From the NCBI GenBank assembly GCA_018296165.2, contig JACKQL020000199.1:1-54801 (forward strand): DNA of 54,801 nt, written 5' to 3'. The position numbers and the translations under genes are program-made. Each line of letters opens with the position of its first letter. Position 1 is the stretch's first letter. Positions 11,791 through 22,357 of this stretch are shown one piece after another. The stretch comes from Termitomyces sp. T153. Taxonomy: Eukaryota > Basidiomycota > Agaricomycetes > Agaricales > Lyophyllaceae. The notes below the pieces were generated by a model. The model saw only the letters and a program-made list of their open reading frames with translations. It made no database searches and was not told the origin of the DNA.

Positions 11791-13271
11791 GGATTACCAC
11801 TTGATGGTTGAATGCATTCCATTCAGCTTCAAATGACTTTTTTGGGTACATGTCAGATCTTTGAGTGAGGGCGTCGGGCTTCATGCCAAGTCGCCCAGGG
11901 CGGTAGTGGATGGTGAAGTCATACTCCGAGAGGGTTTCGGACCATCGGGCTTGGCAGTGGCTGAGCTGTTTCGTGGTTGTAAAGTATTGCAGGTTGTTGT
12001 GGTCGGAGTATACTTGGATGTGGTGCGGGGACCCCTCGAGGTAGGCCTGCCACTGACAGAAGGCTTCAATGATCATGAGGAGCTCTTTGTTGTAGATGTC
12101 GTAGTTGAGTTCTGCTGGGATCATTGATTGGGTGTAGAAGGCGATGGGATGGAGATCTTTGCCCTCCAAGTCCAACTAGGAGAGTATTCTGGTGATAGTG
12201 TAGTCGGAGGCATCGCACTCGAGCACGATCGGCAGGGAGGAGTCAAAATGGCGGAGGACCGGAGCAGAGGAGAAGGCCCTCTTCAGGAGGAGGAATATGC
12301 TCTGGCACTTGCTGTCCCAATCCCAAGGGGTGTCCTTCCGCATGAGTCAGTTGAGGAGTTTGGTGATCCCAGAGTAGCTGTCGATGAAACGGCAATAAAA
12401 GTTAGCAAACCCCAGGAATGACTGTACCTCCTTGATGTTCCGCGGCAGGGGCCAGTTGAGTACTGCGTCGACCTTGGCAGGGTCCATGTGCACACTGTCA
12501 GGGGTGACAATGACTCCAAGATATTTGACCTCCATTGTGTGGAAGGAGCATTTCTTGGGTTTGGTGTGAAGGTAGTACTCTCGGAGTCATTCTAAAATGT
12601 GGCAGACATGCTCTGGATGTTCCCTTGGTGAATTCAAGTAGATCAGGATGTTGTTCAGGTATACAATAATGAAAACATCATTCATGTTGTGGAAGATGTC
12701 ATTCATGAAGTACTGAAAAGTGGCAGGGGAGTTAGTCATTCCAAAGGGCATTATGAGGTACTCAAAGAGGCCATAGCAGGTGTGAAAGGCGGTCTTCCAT
12801 TCATGTCCCGGGGCGATCCGGACATTGTTGTAGCTGGAACAGAGGTCGATTTTTGTGTAAATCTTGGCGCTGTGAAGACAATCAACAAGGTCTCCAATCA
12901 AGGGGAGGGAATACTGGTTCTTTTTGGTGACTTTGTTGAGCCTCCGATAATCCACACAGAGTTGGAGAGACCTGTCCCTTCTTCTTGGCAAACAGAACCG
13001 GAGCACCGGCAGCGGAGATCAATGGGCGTATGAAGCCCTTGCTGAGCATGTCATCGAGGTATTCCTTCAAGGCTCAGAGCTCGACCTTGGACATGTTGTA
13101 GATCTTGCCAAATGGGGGTGAGGTACCTTTCTCGAGGTCGATCTTGTAGTCATAGGAGTGGTGTGGGGGAAGTTCTTTGGCACTCCCTTCAGAGAACATG
13201 TCAGCGAACTCATGATACTCTGGGGGAACTACTTTGGATAGGATCTGTTCCTCCATCTTGCTCTCCAGCAT
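11791..13271 (-). pseudogene. Element A reverse transcriptase and RNase H
   Basis: RT covers about 13271-12587: [35 protein letters not shown], then [16 protein letters not shown]. The catalytic motif reads YLNN at 12650-12655 (plus numbering) instead of YLDD, so both metal-binding aspartates became Asn through G-to-A type changes. The RNase H part follows (12535-11860: FLGFANFYCRFI, FYTQSMIPAELNYDIYNKE, YSDHNNLQYF). Frameshifts separate the blocks. The element cannot make active RT. Confidence 0.88.
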
Positions 13272-13439
13272 GGTGGTCCCTGTGTGGAGGTGCTCCTCGG
13301 GTAGGGCTGGCGTGATTTGTAACTGGAAGGTGGGGGTGCTGTCTTGTAGAAGGCATGCAAAGGGAACGGCGCCGACAATTTTAATGTTGAGGCTTCGGGG
13401 TTGATGGAGTTGGATGTTAGAGTGGCAGCGGATGAGTCC

Positions 13440-14397
13440 GGAGTGGTGGTGGAGTTGGTCGGGGACTTTGAGCGTCGCTGGTTGGGGTACCGCAGTCCTT
13501 TGTATCGATTCCAGGGTATGTTGGGAGGCAGCTGTTGTAATGTGATTGAGGGTGACCGAGGCAGAGTAGTGTCTCCTTCTTTGTCGGGGTTGTCACTGGA
13601 GGTTGAGGGACTCTGGGTTGCTCCAGAGGTGCTGGCACCAGGATGGGAGACATCGGAGTCTGGGATAGACTGGAGGCGGAGGGGGATGGCGGCTGCTAAA
13701 CTCACTTTGGGGCTGAGGAATTGCATGGTGAGGTCCTTCCAGTCAATGTCGGGGTTGACGTCTTGTAGCCACGGGAGCCCAAGCACGATTGGAGTTGGCA
13801 GAGGTAATTGGGTGACAAGGAGCCAAACCTGAAACTGCAGGTCATTGTCGAGGGTGAGGGTGCTGTCATGGTATTGAGTGATCCTTGTTGTGGTGGGGCT
13901 TCTGTCGAAGAGTTGGAGCTTGAGGGGTCTGTCAAGGTTGTTGCACCGGAGGCCAAGCTGATTACTGACAAAGGTGCTGGAGGCACTGCTGTCGACAAGG
14001 GCAGGGAATACCTTGGAAGGGTCATTGAGTCAGACATTGATGATGAACGACTGTGCGGATCTAGAGCGGAGCTGCGGAGGAGTCCGGGGGTGGTTGATTG
14101 TGGCCTCGGAGTTCTTGGAGGAGGGTGAGACATCGAAAGGTACCAGCCCAGAGTTGGTGGGGCAGAGGGTGAGGCTGGGCCAGTCGATGCAAGGGTTGGT
14201 GGAATGGAGCCATGAGAATCCTAAGATGACGGGGGCGGAGGGGTGTAATGTTGTGATAAGTAGTCAGAGTTCTTGCTGTCGTCCATTGGCGAAGGTCATA
14301 GTTGTTTCCAGGCAGTGTGTGATGTCTCCTGCTGGGGTGGGGTCTCTGTCAAAAAGTTTGAGGGGGATCGGGGCAGGGAGGCATTGGAGGGGGTGGG
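13440..14397 (-). pseudogene. Element A tandem protease region (rest of PR1, and PR2)
   Basis: Downstream of the point where D inserted, the frame continues the first retropepsin-like domain: PLKLFD, a Gly-Asp-Ile-Thr strand, and VILGFSWLHSTNPCIDW near 14180-14230. After a spacer, a second domain starts with FPALVDSSASSTFVSNQL (Asp codon 13991-13993) and ends with IVLGLPWLQDVNPDIDW near 13740-13790. Each half has the retropepsin order of Asp motif, hydrophobic strands, and LG-WL-NP-DW. The second Asp motif is D-S-S rather than D-S/T-G. The PR1 Asp motif itself is at 23620 on the other side of D. Confidence 0.75.
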
Positions 14398-15378
14398 TGT
14401 CACGACCTGCTTCCTAGACACTGTTCCCAACCCTCCCAAGTTCCCGTCTAGCTCCCTTGAACCCCGCCCACACTGGATAACTCTGGCACTTCTCCAGCAA
14501 ACCCCAACGGCAACTCCAACACCCTCTCCATAGCCATCAACACCCCCCCTGAAACCTTTCCCTACCGTTTCTGGCCACGTCATATGTTCCTGACCCCCTA
14601 CCCTAGTTTACCCGACCTGTTCCGGAGCATCATGACATCCTTGGAGCGGCCCACGCCCCCAACTGATCCCATCAGAATACCGCCATGGCCCACCCTTGGA
14701 TCGTACCCGACGCCCGTCGACTCTGCACAGCTCTGTCGACTCCCACCGCCATATCCACCACCCTCCAGAGTACCCAGTAGTCAGTATATAAGTCGTAGAG
14801 TAACTCCTTGAACTTTAGTCTTGATATTACATTTACCAGTTTCCTATGTTTCGTCTCTTGTCTCGTCTCTGTTTCTGTTTTTAAGTTTTGAATCTATCTT
14901 TTTCCTCAGTCTTGTCTCGTCTCTGTCTCATCTTGACTGTACATATTTCCTTTGTTCTTCTAAGTTCCTCCTGCTCCCTATGTCAGTACAAACTCCGCGC
15001 ACGCACTACAACCCGAACATTCTTACAACAACTCCGACCCTCACTCCCCGCTCAGCCCTGGGACCCATCAAACCCAGGTAACCCCCTATCCAACTCCGGC
15101 CCTGCCCCCATCACTCATGAAGTCTCCACCAACCCCGCAATCTAATCGCACACCCACGAACTAGCCCTGACACCCGTCCTGGGTCACAACCAATACCTTC
15201 GGTCTTAGACCTCTCCAGGCCATTCAGGACTTACTCGGGCCGTTCTCCCTAGAACCCCCTCGCAAGTCTCCCCACCTCCGCTCCAACTCTGGACGCCTGG
15301 TTATAAATGCAGGACATCGCATCCGCCTAGTAAGGACTTGCCAGTGTACTGAGCCCCCATCGTCAGTGGAACCTGACA
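14398..15378 (+). repeat. 5' LTR of element D
   Basis: It begins TGTCACGACC, ends CCTGACA and matches 22571-23565 along its length. Most differences between the two LTRs are C/T or G/A changes, many at CpG (for example CACGACCTG against CATGACCCG at the start). It contains the TATA box and presumed transcript start described separately. Confidence 0.93.
14785..14829 (+). promoter_or_regulatory. Element D LTR promoter: TATA box and self-primer / transcript start
   Basis: TATATAAG at 14785-14792 is followed 32 bp later by AGTCTTGATATTA (14817-14829). The same 32-bp spacing is found in the 3' LTR (22972 and 23004) and in both solo LTRs (7361/7393 and 37660/37692). The 13-mer is the exact reverse complement of the PBS at 15379-15391. 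I infer that it is the 5' end of the genomic RNA and folds back to prime cDNA synthesis. Confidence 0.75.
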
Positions 15379-15391
15379 TAATATCAAGACT
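15379..15391 (+). promoter_or_regulatory. Element D primer binding site (self-priming type)
   Basis: TAATATCAAGACT lies directly next to the 5' LTR, where a tRNA-complementary PBS would normally be. It pairs perfectly with the LTR 13-mer at 14817-14829. Element A has the same sequence at its PBS (26328-26340 in reverse). Confidence 0.78.
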
Positions 15392-15410
15392 CCCCCTTAC
15401 CCCATTCTCG

Positions 15411-16483
15411 ATGTCTGCGTTTAACCCCGCATACAACCCCGTCAGTTACCCAACTGACGCCTATGGCCGATCCCTACTGGAAAATCCCTATGCCCCTTTC
15501 TACCCAGGTCCCTTCGCAGATCAATACATGCCCCGTCACTGGACCCCTGACCCCAACCAGGTGTTCTATGCCCCCTCCATCAACCAGGGAATACCCCCGG
15601 GCTGGCGCCGCCCTCCCGCACTTCACGCCAATGGCAATAATCCCCGTATCAACCCCAGAGGATACTCCGCAGCACTCCCCAACCCCGCCTACCTTCCCCC
15701 CGCCCATTACTATGCATACCCAATCCCCGCTGCAGCCCCAGTCCCTCCAGAACCCATGGATAACTATTCCCCCCCTGCCCACTGTTCGCCGCTCAAACTC
15801 CTCCTTCTCCTAGGCAGCAAAGGGTCGAAGCCTATGCCCAGCAACGCGACGAAGTCCTCCGCTTCCTCCGCCTGTCCCCCACGGAGTTCACAAGGCATAC
15901 CCACACCCTCCTCACCAACCTAGGCTACCCCGACACCTCCGCAACTCCGGAGGTCTGGGTGGATCGACTCCTCGACTTCCACAAACACTACCTGCAAGGG
16001 AACCTCCCAGAGAATACACAAGGCACCCTGGGCATCGACGATAACTTACAGAATGAGCTCCACGCATTGGTCGAAGAAATCCACACCAGCCCAAACCCCC
16101 ACCCCTTCAAAGACCCTCTAGACCCTGCCCGCTCCTTCCACATGCAACATGAGGAACCTGTCGGAACATGAAACGAAGCCCCACCTTCCCTTCCCCATCA
16201 GCAGGAAGAACTCAACGCGGCCTCCAGCATCTTGAGGAACCTCAACCCTGTGGAGGGGTTGTTCGACCAACCCACTGCCCACACCTTGGCCCTCTCCACC
16301 CGGCCCCAGGCCAGCTCCATGCCCAGCGCCTTCCGAACCTGGGACCAACCTGCCACCCCCGAACTCCGTTCCCAACGACCGCCCCTACATGTCGATGACA
16401 ACAACTGGACCCTCTCCTATATTGACAAGCCGGGCAACCCTGCCGACAAACACGCCCCATGCAATGGGCCTCAACGAGACTGA
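15411..16483 (+). pseudogene. Element D Gag (frameshifted, C-terminal part deleted)
   Basis: The start at 15411 (MSAFNPAYNP) is chosen because A's gag begins with the same residues at 26308. A Pro/Tyr-rich N-terminus (PAYLPPAHYYAYP) leads into the capsid-like domain with QQRDEVLRFLRLSP, WVDRLLDFHKHYLQGNLPE and GIDDNLQNELHALVEEIHT. A frameshift sits near 15780 and a stop near 16170. The sequence runs out at about 16483-16520, where it jumps to the protease. The CCHC zinc knuckle present in A (23895-23936) is missing, so even without the stops this Gag could not package RNA in the usual way. Confidence 0.85.
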
Positions 16484-16519
16484 CCCCCCCTCCACTTTGA
16501 TCTCCAGGCCCCTTGTATC

Positions 16520-17400
16520 AATGCCCCTCTGCTGCCTCCCCACCCCAATCCCCCTCAAACTCTTTGACGAAGGCTCTACCCCAGCAGGAGACATCACTCA
16601 TTGCCTAGAAACGACCATGACCTTCACCAATGGATGACAGCAAGAACTCCGACTACTTATCACAAAATTACACCCCTCTGCCCCCATCGTCTTAGGATTC
16701 TCATGGCTCCGCTCCACCAACCCCCGCGTCGATTGGCCCAGTCTCACCCTACGCCTCAACTGGGACAACCCCACCGACTCTGGACTGGTACCCTTCAATG
16801 TCTCACCCCCCTCCGAGAACTCCAAGACCCCGATTGACCAACCCCGGACCCCACTGCAACTTTGCTCTAGGTCTGCACGATTGTTCGTCATCTATGTCTG
16901 ACTTGGTGGCTCGCTCAAGGTACTTCCTGCCCTCGTAGACAGCAGCGCCTCCGGTGTCTTTGTCAGCAACCAACTCGACCTCCGATGCAACGACCTCAAC
17001 AAACCCCTCGAGCTCCAACTCTTCAATGGGAGCCCTGCCACAACAAGAATCACACAGTACCATGACAACACCCTCACCCTCGATAATGACCTGCAGTTCC
17101 AGGCCCGACTCCTTGTTACCCAACTACCCCCGTTGACCCTGATTGTGCTTGGACTCCCATGGCTGCGAGACATCAATCCCAACATCAATTGGAAGAACCT
17201 CACCATGCAATTCCCTGGCCCCGAAGCAAGCTTAGCAGCCGCCATCCACCTCCACTTCCAGTCTATCTCTGATCTTGACGTCACCCCGAACCCGACTGTT
17301 ACACCTATGGTACCCAACCCCGTCAACTCCGGAAACCTCGACATTAAAATCATTGGCACTGTCCCCTTCGTGCGCCTCTTATGAGAAGGCACCCCCGCCT
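16520..17400 (+). pseudogene. Element D protease region: PR1 tail fused to gag, then PR2
   Basis: After PLVSMPLC of gag the sequence jumps to IPLKLFDEGSTPAGDITH of the first retropepsin-like domain, which runs to IVLGFSWLRSTNPRVDW (about 16686-16735). PR2 follows: LPALVDSSASGVFVSNQL near 16920-16975, LQLFNGSPATTRITQYHD, and LIVLGLPWLRDINPNINW near 17140-17195. One in-frame TGA at about 16636 replaces a CGA seen in A. PR1 has lost its Asp motif through the deletion. PR2 keeps Asp but has D-S-S. Confidence 0.78.
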
Positions 17401-17405
17401 TCCAA

Positions 17406-18143
17406 TTGCAAGTCACGCCAGCCCTACCCAAGGACCTCTGCACAGGGACTACCGTGCCAGAAAGCAAGACGGAGGAACAGATCCTATCCAAAGTAGTTTC
17501 CCTGGAGTATCATGAGTTCGCTGATGAGTTCGCTGAAGGAAGTGCCAAGGAACTCCCTCCGCACCGCTCCTACGACCACCAGATCGACCTTGAAGAAGGT
17601 ACCTCACCCCCATTTGGCAAGATCTACAACATGTCCGAAATCGAGCTCCAGGCCCTGAAGGAATACCTCGATGACATGCTCGGCAAAGGTTTCATACGCC
17701 CCTTGATCTCCACGGCTGGTGCCCCGGTTCTGTTTGCCAAGAAAAAAGACGGATCCCTCCAACTCTGTGTGGACTATTGGGGGCTCAACAAAGTTACCAA
17801 AAAGAACCGGTACCCCCTCCCCTTAATCAGAGACCTTGTTGATCATCTTTGCAGTGCCAAGATTTACACAAAAATTGACCTCCGTTCCAGCTACAACAAC
17901 ATCCGGATCGCCCCGGGACATGAATGGAAGACCGCCTTTCGCACCCGCTATGGCCTCTTTGAGTATCTCGTAATGCCCTTCGGAATGACTAACTCCCCTG
18001 CCACCTTCCAGTACTTCATGAACGACATCTTCCATGACATAAATAACATCTTTGTCATCGTATATTTGGATGATATCCTGATCTACTCGAATTTGCCAGC
18101 GGAGCATTTGGAGCACATCCGCCGTGTCTTGGAACAACTCTGA
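17406..18143 (+). pseudogene. Element D reverse transcriptase
   Basis: It is open for 245 codons and ends at a TGA (L-stop-EYHL) that resembles a CGA change. Motifs in order: [72 protein letters not shown] (Trp where Arg is usual, a CGG-to-TGG type change), [29 protein letters not shown] and the catalytic YLDD at 18063-18074. It is the only RT in the window with this motif intact. Frame continues into RNase H after the stop. Confidence 0.92.
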
Positions 18144-18900
18144 GAGTATCACCTTCACGCTAAACCTGAGAAGTGCTCATTCCACACAGCGGAAGTCAAA
18201 TATCTTGGAGTCATTGTCACTCCCAATGGTGTGCGCATGGACCCTGCCAAGGTCGACACAATACTCAACTGGCCCTCCCTGCGGAACATCAAGGAGGTAC
18301 AGTCATTCTTGGGGTTTGCTAACTTCTATTGCCGCTTCATCGACAACTACTCCGGGATCACCAAACCCATCAACCGACTCATGCGGAAGGACACCCCTTG
18401 GGACTGGGACAGCAAGTGCCAGAGCGTATTCCTCCTCCTGAAGAAGGCCTTCACCTCCACTCCGGTCCTCCGCCATTTCGACCCCTCCCTACCGATCGTG
18501 CTCGAATGTGACGCCTCTGACTACGCTATCGCCAGGATACTCTCCCAGTCGAACTCGGGGGGCAAGGATCTCCACCCCATCGCCTTCTACACCCGATCAA
18601 TGATCCCAGCGGAACTCAACTATGATATTTATGACAAGGAACTCCTCGCGATCGTTGAAGCCTTTCATCAGTGGTGGGCCTACCTCAAGGGGTCCCCACA
18701 CTGCATCCAAGTCTACTCCGATCACAATAACCTGCAATATTTTACGACCACATAACAGCTCAGCCACCGCCAAGCTTGGTGGTCCGAAACCCTTTCAGAG
18801 TATGATTTTACTATTCACTACTGCCCCGGGCAACTCGGCGCAAAGCCCAACACCCTCACTCAAAGACCCAACGTGTATCCAAAGAAATCGTTCGAAACTG
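18144..18900 (+). pseudogene. Element D RT connection and RNase H
   Basis: The sequence reads YLGVIVTPNGVRMDP, FLGFANFYCRFIDNYSGITKP, then the RNase H domain with LECDASDYAIARILSQ (first catalytic Asp present), FYTRSMIPAELNYDIYDKE and VYSDHNNLQYFTTT. A TAA at about 18755 interrupts the frame before QLSHRQAWWSETLSEYDF. This is the usual Ty3 order, with no separate gene between RT and integrase. Confidence 0.9.
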
Positions 18901-18923
18901 AATGAAATGCATTCAACCATTGA

Positions 18924-19829
18924 GTGGTAATCCCACCTGAACATCTACATGCTGTACTGATTTTAAACAAAGAAGGAATCCTCCAGCAAATCAGGAATTC
19001 ACCCCCAGACCCCTTCTTCAACCAGCACGACCCCCGCAATAACCCTGACAAGTCAAGCATAAACAACCCCTTTTCACTATCCCTGGACCACTGCCTCCTG
19101 CTCCGGAGTGGACGAATCTATGCCCTGGACCACAAGTCCATTCGCCTCGACATACTCCAACAGCACCATGATCACAAACTTCGGGGGCACCCAGGAATTC
19201 GTAAGACCCTTCAACTCATCTCCCAGATATATTTTTGGCCAGGGATGAAGAAGGACGTCATGCGATACATAAGAGCCTGCAAACCCTGCCTACGGGCCAA
19301 AGTACCCCACCACCGCCCCCATGGATTACTGAAACCCCTCCCCGTTGGTCGCCACCCCTGGTCCTCAATATCGATGGATCATATTGTTGAACTCCCCAAC
19401 TCTGAAGGTTTCGACGCAATCCTCGTCGTCATCTGCCGCCTTACTAAACAAGCCCTCTTCATCCCCTGCCACACCACCAACACCACTCCGGACTTCACCA
19501 AACTATTTCTCAAACACGTATTCTCCAAACACGGACTTCCCGACGACATTGTCTCTGACCGTGGACCCCTATTTGTATCCCATTTTTGGCAATTGCTGTG
19601 CAAGGCGCTCGAAATCAAAACCAGCCTCTCTACCACCTATCACCCGGAAACTGACGGACAAACCAAATGCGTAAACCAGACATTAGAACAATATCTTCGC
19701 CTCTACGTTAACTATTTACAGAACAACTGGCATGCGGAGCTTCCCCTTGCCAAATTCACCTACAACAACACGCCTCACTCCGCCACCAGAGTTTCCCCCT
19801 TTTACACCAACAAGGGCTACAATCCCTGA
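18924..19829 (+). pseudogene. Element D integrase, catalytic Glu lost
   Basis: It is open for 301 codons. The zinc-binding segment has HHDHKLRGHPGIRKT and CKPCLRAK. The core has ISMDHIVELPNSEG (Asp 1) and DDIVSDRGPLFVSHFW (Asp 2). The expected TERVNQTLEQYL reads TKCVNQTLEQYL, so the third acidic residue is Lys (codon 19665-19667, GAA-to-AAA type) and the next Arg is Cys. The same position in A is still Glu. The integrase should be inactive. Confidence 0.9.
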
Positions 19830-20351
19830 CTCATGCTGTCCCTCAAAGACATCCCTTCCCACGTTGCCCATGAGGTCGCTGAGGACCTCTGATCCCTCCA
19901 CCAATTCCTCTGGGACAAGATCGACACCGCCAACCAAGCCTACTCCAAGCACGCTGATGCCTGCCACAAGCCGACCCCCGACTGGCCCCCCGGCACCTTG
20001 GTCTGGCTCGACCGGCAGAATCTCAAGACCTGGAGGCCTTCCATCAAACTCGACCACAAACACCTCGGCCCATTCAAGGTCCTCCAGAAGGTCTCCACCC
20101 ACACTTACAAGCTTGACCTGCCTCTGGGCCTGAAGGGCCTCCACCCTGTGTTCCACGTTCGACTCCTTGAAAAGCACGCTCCAGTCCCCTTCCCTGGCCA
20201 ATGCCCCAGCCAACCGCCCCCCATCAAAGTCAAGGATGAGTATCACTATGAGGTCGACGAGATCCTCAACTCCCGGATAGTCCGTGGCCAACTCCAGTAC
20301 TTGGTCCGCTGGAAGGGCTACGGACCTGAGGACGACACATGGAAACCTTGA
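19830..20351 (+). pseudogene. Element D integrase C-terminus and chromodomain
   Basis: The stretch 19998-20351 is open and covers a GPY/F-like segment ([32 protein letters not shown]) followed by a chromodomain ([31 protein letters not shown]). It ends with a TGA where A continues for about 35 more codons. Aromatic cage residues Tyr and Trp are visible. The upstream part (19830-19997) contains two stops. Confidence 0.88.
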
Positions 20352-20660
20352 AAGAACCTCGACAGAGCCCCCGACAAACTCCGGGACTTCCACTGACAAA
20401 ATCCCACCAAGCCCCAGAACCCCTTGGACTGACCCAACACAGATGGCAGTAGTGGGCGTAACCCCTGCCTCTGGGTTCACCAGGGATTCAACTCCCACCA
20501 GTACTCTCCTACGTGTTTTCACTTACTCCTCTCCTTGCGCTATCTGAAAATCTCCACACTCAGCAGAAGGACCAGGGAAATGTATAATGACAAAACGGTG
20601 AATGTACATATCAAACAAGAATGGACAGAGAGCAATTCAACAACGGGGCCCGGGTTCCCC

Positions 20661-22357
20661 TCACCCCTCCTCCTCCTCCAACCCTAACCCCGCTACCCTT
20701 CCCACCATGAACACTTTCAACTGCGCCACTACCATCGCCAGAACCTCAGGTTGCCCAGAAAGCAGTTCCCCCACGTCCGTCGCCATCTCCCACCACGCTC
20801 CGGGGTCTGCCATTGCCCTCTGCTGATGCCCTGCCAACAGACGACCCATCTGCATAACCCCTTGACCCAACTCCAGTGGAAGGTCCCCAGGCATCCTCAA
20901 CAACCCATCATGGATGGACCCTAGCACTGCCGACACTCTGTCGAGAAGGATGTGATGCTCCCTGGCCCAGTCTATGGAAACGGAATCAGTGCTTAAGAGA
21001 TGGGAAGCGAGGAAACCACTCATAAAGCACTCCTCGCTGGCCCAAGGCCGCCTCGTTGGCAAGCCATTCCTCCCGCCGCTGTGCCCTCTCCGCTGCTGCC
21101 CAGACTTCCCCAGCGCTGGAACCCTGCTGAGTCTCCCGTGCCCCTGAGCCTCCTGCCTGCTGCATCGCCCCCTCTGCTGTCTCTGCCCATGCCTGCAAAT
21201 GCACCGTCTGCACCTCCAACTCCTGCAGACGGGACAATTGCTCTGCGGCAGTCCCCATGGCGATGTCCTTGTCCTTCCGTGCCAAGTCCCATTCCCTCCG
21301 AACCCCATCCAGCTCCCGTCAAGCCCCGTCCCTCTCCTCCCATACCCCCTGAACCTCCTCCTTGCATGCGACCAACAACCGTTCCAAGCTCTCTACCTGA
21401 TGCCGCAGAAAGGCCTCTGCAACCGACCATGACCTATTCGCAGACTGCTCAACGGGGGCTCCGGATGTAGGGGAGTATACCACGGAACCAGGGGGGCCCC
21501 CCATTGCCTGCCCGCCCCACGCCCACTTACTGGGACCTGCCTTGGGTGAAGGGGACACTCTCCATTTCCCTTTTTCCTGCATGGAAGGGGCCCCCTCCCT
21601 CCGTCCACCCCGTGGGGGCCCCACCTTCATAGCAGGTGCGCTAACCCGTTCCCCTTCCCCAGCCCCGGACCCCCTCCCTGACACCCTGCCCTTCTGCCCT
21701 TCCTCCAGTTGTGCCGCAACCCAATCTCAATCCCACCCTTGCTCCGCTGCGATGCAGGCAGCATGCCAACTCAGGGAGATGGAGCACTTCTCGTGCTGCG
21801 AACGGCACAGAAGGCATACCGACGTGTCCCGCCGTACCCCCGATGCAGGTGCCTAAAATTCACACTGCTCCCCTCATCAGGTGCAAGATGCACACTGCAG
21901 GGGCATGTTAGTCTGGGAAATATAAAGCTAAGTAACCACTCACTGGGGCCGCTGCCTGACACCACTCGAAGGTGGGGGGACCCCTTGCCCGACCCACCGC
22001 CTCGGCAAACTGCTCCAGCGTCACCTCTGCCTGTACCACCCTTGAACCCTCTAGGACAAGCCAGACCACCCCCGGACAAATGCCAGACTTGGAGCGCGTA
22101 GAAGGGGCCACGCACACTGGTGGCTGCATCACGTCCGCGCCAGATGATGGCCCTGAGGGACCTGCCATGGCTGCGGACAACTCTGCGAAGGCCCGATCAG
22201 TATTCTGGGGTACAGGAAACAGACCACTCTCATGGCTACAGTACATCGCCTTGACCCGACGGCGATCTCAGCGACCCTCTGAATCCTCCGAAGACAACGG
22301 CTGGGATGGCGGGGACGGCGACCTAGATGCTGTGGGAGAATAAGCTGAAGAAGACAT
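20661..22357 (-). pseudogene. Spliced antisense accessory gene of element D, cysteine-cluster protein
   Basis: It is antisense to gag-pol and opens 213 bp from the 3' LTR with MSSSAYSPTAS (ATG at 22357). Exon 1 (22357-21944) is exactly 138 codons, so it joins exon 2 in phase 0. The 49-nt intron (21943-21895) has GTGAGT and a CTAAC branch site. Exon 2 opens with CASC and GEQC, then 15 residues later CLLCRSQHEKC; all six cysteines match the copy in A. The motif SLSWHAACIAAE and a helical region (VAEAFLRHQVESLERLL, EQLSRLQELEVQTVHLQAW) follow. Exon 3 starts at 20971 (WAREHHILLD) and ends in EEEEG at 20661. Stops such as CT-stop-stop-GE look like CpG decay. The second donor site appears lost (ATGAGT). 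Its function is unknown. Confidence 0.78.
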
